Source: Acephala macrosclerotiorum (Eukaryota; Ascomycota; Leotiomycetes; Helotiales; Mollisiaceae). From it: DNA of 48,946 nucleotides. The position numbers and the translations under genes are program-made. The notes below the pieces were generated by a model. It was not told the origin of the DNA. It worked only from the letters and a program-made list of their open reading frames with translations, and did no database searches. Shown piece after piece: positions 47,147-48,946 of this stretch; position 1 is the stretch's first letter, and the number at the start of each line of letters is the position of its first letter. Where the stretch lies: positions 2,675-51,620 of the forward strand of contig MU119539.1 in assembly GCA_014904845.1 (NCBI GenBank), read 5' to 3'.

Positions 47147-48208
47147 CGACTACAACGACTACACTACATACCCCGTGCATCTCGACTCGTTCTTCCACGA
47201 GAACAACCCTCTCTTCTGGGAATATTTTGTCAGAAAGGAAGTCCCTAAGAGGTATCGGTTCCATTCCTGGCCTGGGTTAACTCTCTAAAGAATCGGCCCA
47301 ACAGGGACACATTTGCAACGAGGCACTTGGGGCACCAAATTCATTAAGGGACAGGGTCATGTCGGATTCTTCGAAGATCCTGCTCAATACAGACTCCAAG
47401 ATCATATCATCATTGACGAAAGCATCATGTCAGAACTGGACGTCGCAAAGGCAAAGATGGAAAACGCTAGACGACAGCATGCAATAGATGTGATGTTCAG
47501 AATCCAGGAGATGGCAGCTGCAAGAAATTACGTTATAATCCCCCCAAATTCGAAGTATAGGCCCAAGGACGACGCATCCAAAACCGACGACCTCAACCCG
47601 GTTTTGCCAACGCCACAATGTCCACGCTTTGATGAGATCCGGAAAGCTCTATTCACCAGCCGAAAAGATCTCAGATGGGACAGTTTTAATTTCAATTTGT
47701 CAGAGCATATCCTCTATGCGTATATCAATAGATACGTACCCAATTGGATAACTCCCGACGAATGGAGAGATTTCTTAATCACATGCAATAACAATACAAC
47801 ACTTTTCTAGTAAGCCGTGTCACCCTGACTTGCGACTATATGCTAATTCTTCTCAGCTATGAATACATTGGAGGCCCACCTACCCCTCACCAAGGCTTTG
47901 TGACACGCAGCGGCAATGGGTGGCCACCGGCTTTACGAGAATCGAAACGGCGACAGAAACCTTCTAACGTCGAAATGGAATGCTTTCTCAAGGGCATGAG
48001 AAGAGTAAGGAGAAATAGTTGCAGACACTATTTTGACAATAGCATGTGGTTCGATTTTGACAAGAATTTATTGCGAAGGCTAGTCAACGACGCGTTGGCG
48101 AGCAGGACTTTTAATATGAATGGAAAACCAGTCAGAGGGAGTTTGACAGTGGCTGCATTTGACTGTTGTATTGCGGAGTTTGAAAGTCAAGGTTCATCTT
48201 GGTGGTAA
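47147..48208 (+). pseudogene. C-terminal portion of the HEL-motif gene, probably damaged
   Basis: From an acceptor-like CCAG at 47146, a frame reads DYNDYTTYPVHLDSFFHENN, NPLFWEYFVRKEVPKRY, then a TAA (about 47286-47288), then resumes in the same frame with GTHLQRGTWGTKFIKGQGH and continues to a donor at 47811. After an intron (47811-47857, GTAAGC...CTCAG) it goes on with YEYIGGPPTPHQGF and ends at TGGTGGTAA (48208). The TAA could lie within an intron with donor GTATCG (47250), but that junction is out of phase. I read this as the 3' half of the gene starting at 45411, interrupted by at least one stop; an intact separate gene is the alternative. Confidence 0.45.
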
Positions 48209-48946
48209 GTTTGCGAAGCTTGCTCTGATGCAAAAAAAAAAAAAAAAAAATTAATTTACAAAGAACAATCTCAAAGTTCTATAAAAAGATTTTTATATTG
48301 AAATATCAACGAGTTTAAAAAAAAAAAAAAAAAAAAAAAAGATAATAAGATCAATACTAAAAGAAGGCAGCTTTGGTCCCCCAGGTATTATTCGGAAGAG
48401 TAATTGGAAAGAGGAAACATGGGGTATATTCCTTTAGACATGGGATGGGCTACGGAATCTAGCATGGATTCATAGAAGCAATGTTTACCTTAGGAAACCA
48501 CCCATAAAAGAAACTCCTATACGCACAAACTGCTCAAAAGGGAAGTTGACAAAGAAGGACAAACTTGGACCACCTGCTAGAGAGTGGGCGCGAGAGATTT
48601 GCAGTAAGCATAAAACTTACGGGGGTAAGATTGAAAGCATAGATTTGAAGCTTACGAACTTAGATAAATAGTTAGAGCACTGGTTTCAAAGTTTATTACT
48701 ACGTAATGCGATTTATACTCTTATTTTACTTCTACGCCTTTTTAGTGTCCCAGTCCTTTATTGCTTTCCAATTGAACTTTTTTATAATCTTTCAATACTT
48801 TATTATATTCAATTTTTTTATTCGCTAAATACAAATAACAAAGACCATATTAAAAAAAAAAAAAAAAAAAAACTTATTATATATAATATAAAAAAAAAAC
48901 CAAAAAAAACATTCAAAGAAAAAGTATTTTTCAAATCCGTAATTAA
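48209..48946. repeat. Poly-A-rich, AT-rich end of the window
   Basis: Four long A runs (about 48232-48250, 48317-48341, 48851-48871, 48890-48909) in an AT-rich setting, with a normal-composition insert at 48360-48660 that has no open frame. Multiple A tracts on one strand are suggestive of retroelement (LINE/SINE-like) tails, but no element could be identified. Confidence 0.5.

Overview
The window is nuclear DNA of a filamentous ascomycete (Pezizomycotina; Leotiomycetes/Helotiales is my best guess, not proven). The evidence is compact genes split by 45-60 nt introns with GTANGT donors, CTAAC/CTGAC branch sites and YAG acceptors; fungus-specific families (Zn2Cys6 regulator, DUF1772, GT2 of the hyphal-growth type, Dal5-type permease); and sharp alternation between GC-balanced gene blocks and very AT-rich blocks whose changes are mainly C-to-T, as left by repeat-induced point mutation (RIP).

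Layout. 1-1.34 kb: AT-rich RIP block, then 1.6 kb with no convincing gene. 2.97-3.88 kb (-): cysteine-rich fungal protein. 4.65-5.77 kb (+): 2-oxoglutarate/Fe(II) dioxygenase. 6.5-8.4 kb (-): seven-exon membrane-anchored serine esterase ending in a CaaX-like box, lying between two diverged copies of a dispersed repeat. 9.8-10.4 kb (+): unassigned protein; 10.6-11.4 kb (-): small membrane protein of unclear structure. 12.0-20.9 kb is a solid gene block: sugar transporter (-) divergent from a Zn2Cys6 regulator (+), then an amino-acid permease (+) convergent with a DUF1772 protein (-).

20.9-32.5 kb is accessory or decaying DNA. It holds a 273-bp MITE with 34-bp terminal repeats and a TAA target duplication, a 713-bp AT-rich foldback element, a Dal5-type permease with several stop codons, another AT block, a remnant of a transcription factor and the C-terminal third of an alpha-glucosidase. 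32.6-33.7 kb (+) is a GNAT-like protein and 36.4-38.7 kb (+) a three-exon GT2 glycosyltransferase of the cellulose-synthase-like type.

39.1-41.3 kb is a RIP-damaged pogo/Fot1-like transposon whose two inverted termini can still be matched. It is followed by a small island (41.7-48.2 kb): an HNH-domain protein gene bracketed by a 15-bp direct repeat, a SprT-like protein that has lost HExxH and ends in a perfect CVIL prenylation box, and a large fungal gene with a HEL motif that looks partly broken. The window ends in poly-A and AT-rich sequence.

No secondary-metabolite core gene, CRISPR array, rRNA or convincing tRNA was seen. The functional links are modest: transport (sugar, amino acids, a dead ureide/allantoate-type permease) with a regulator, and surface growth (GT2). 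The most unusual material is the HNH / pseudo-SprT / HEL-protein island and the two independent C-terminal lipidation motifs.
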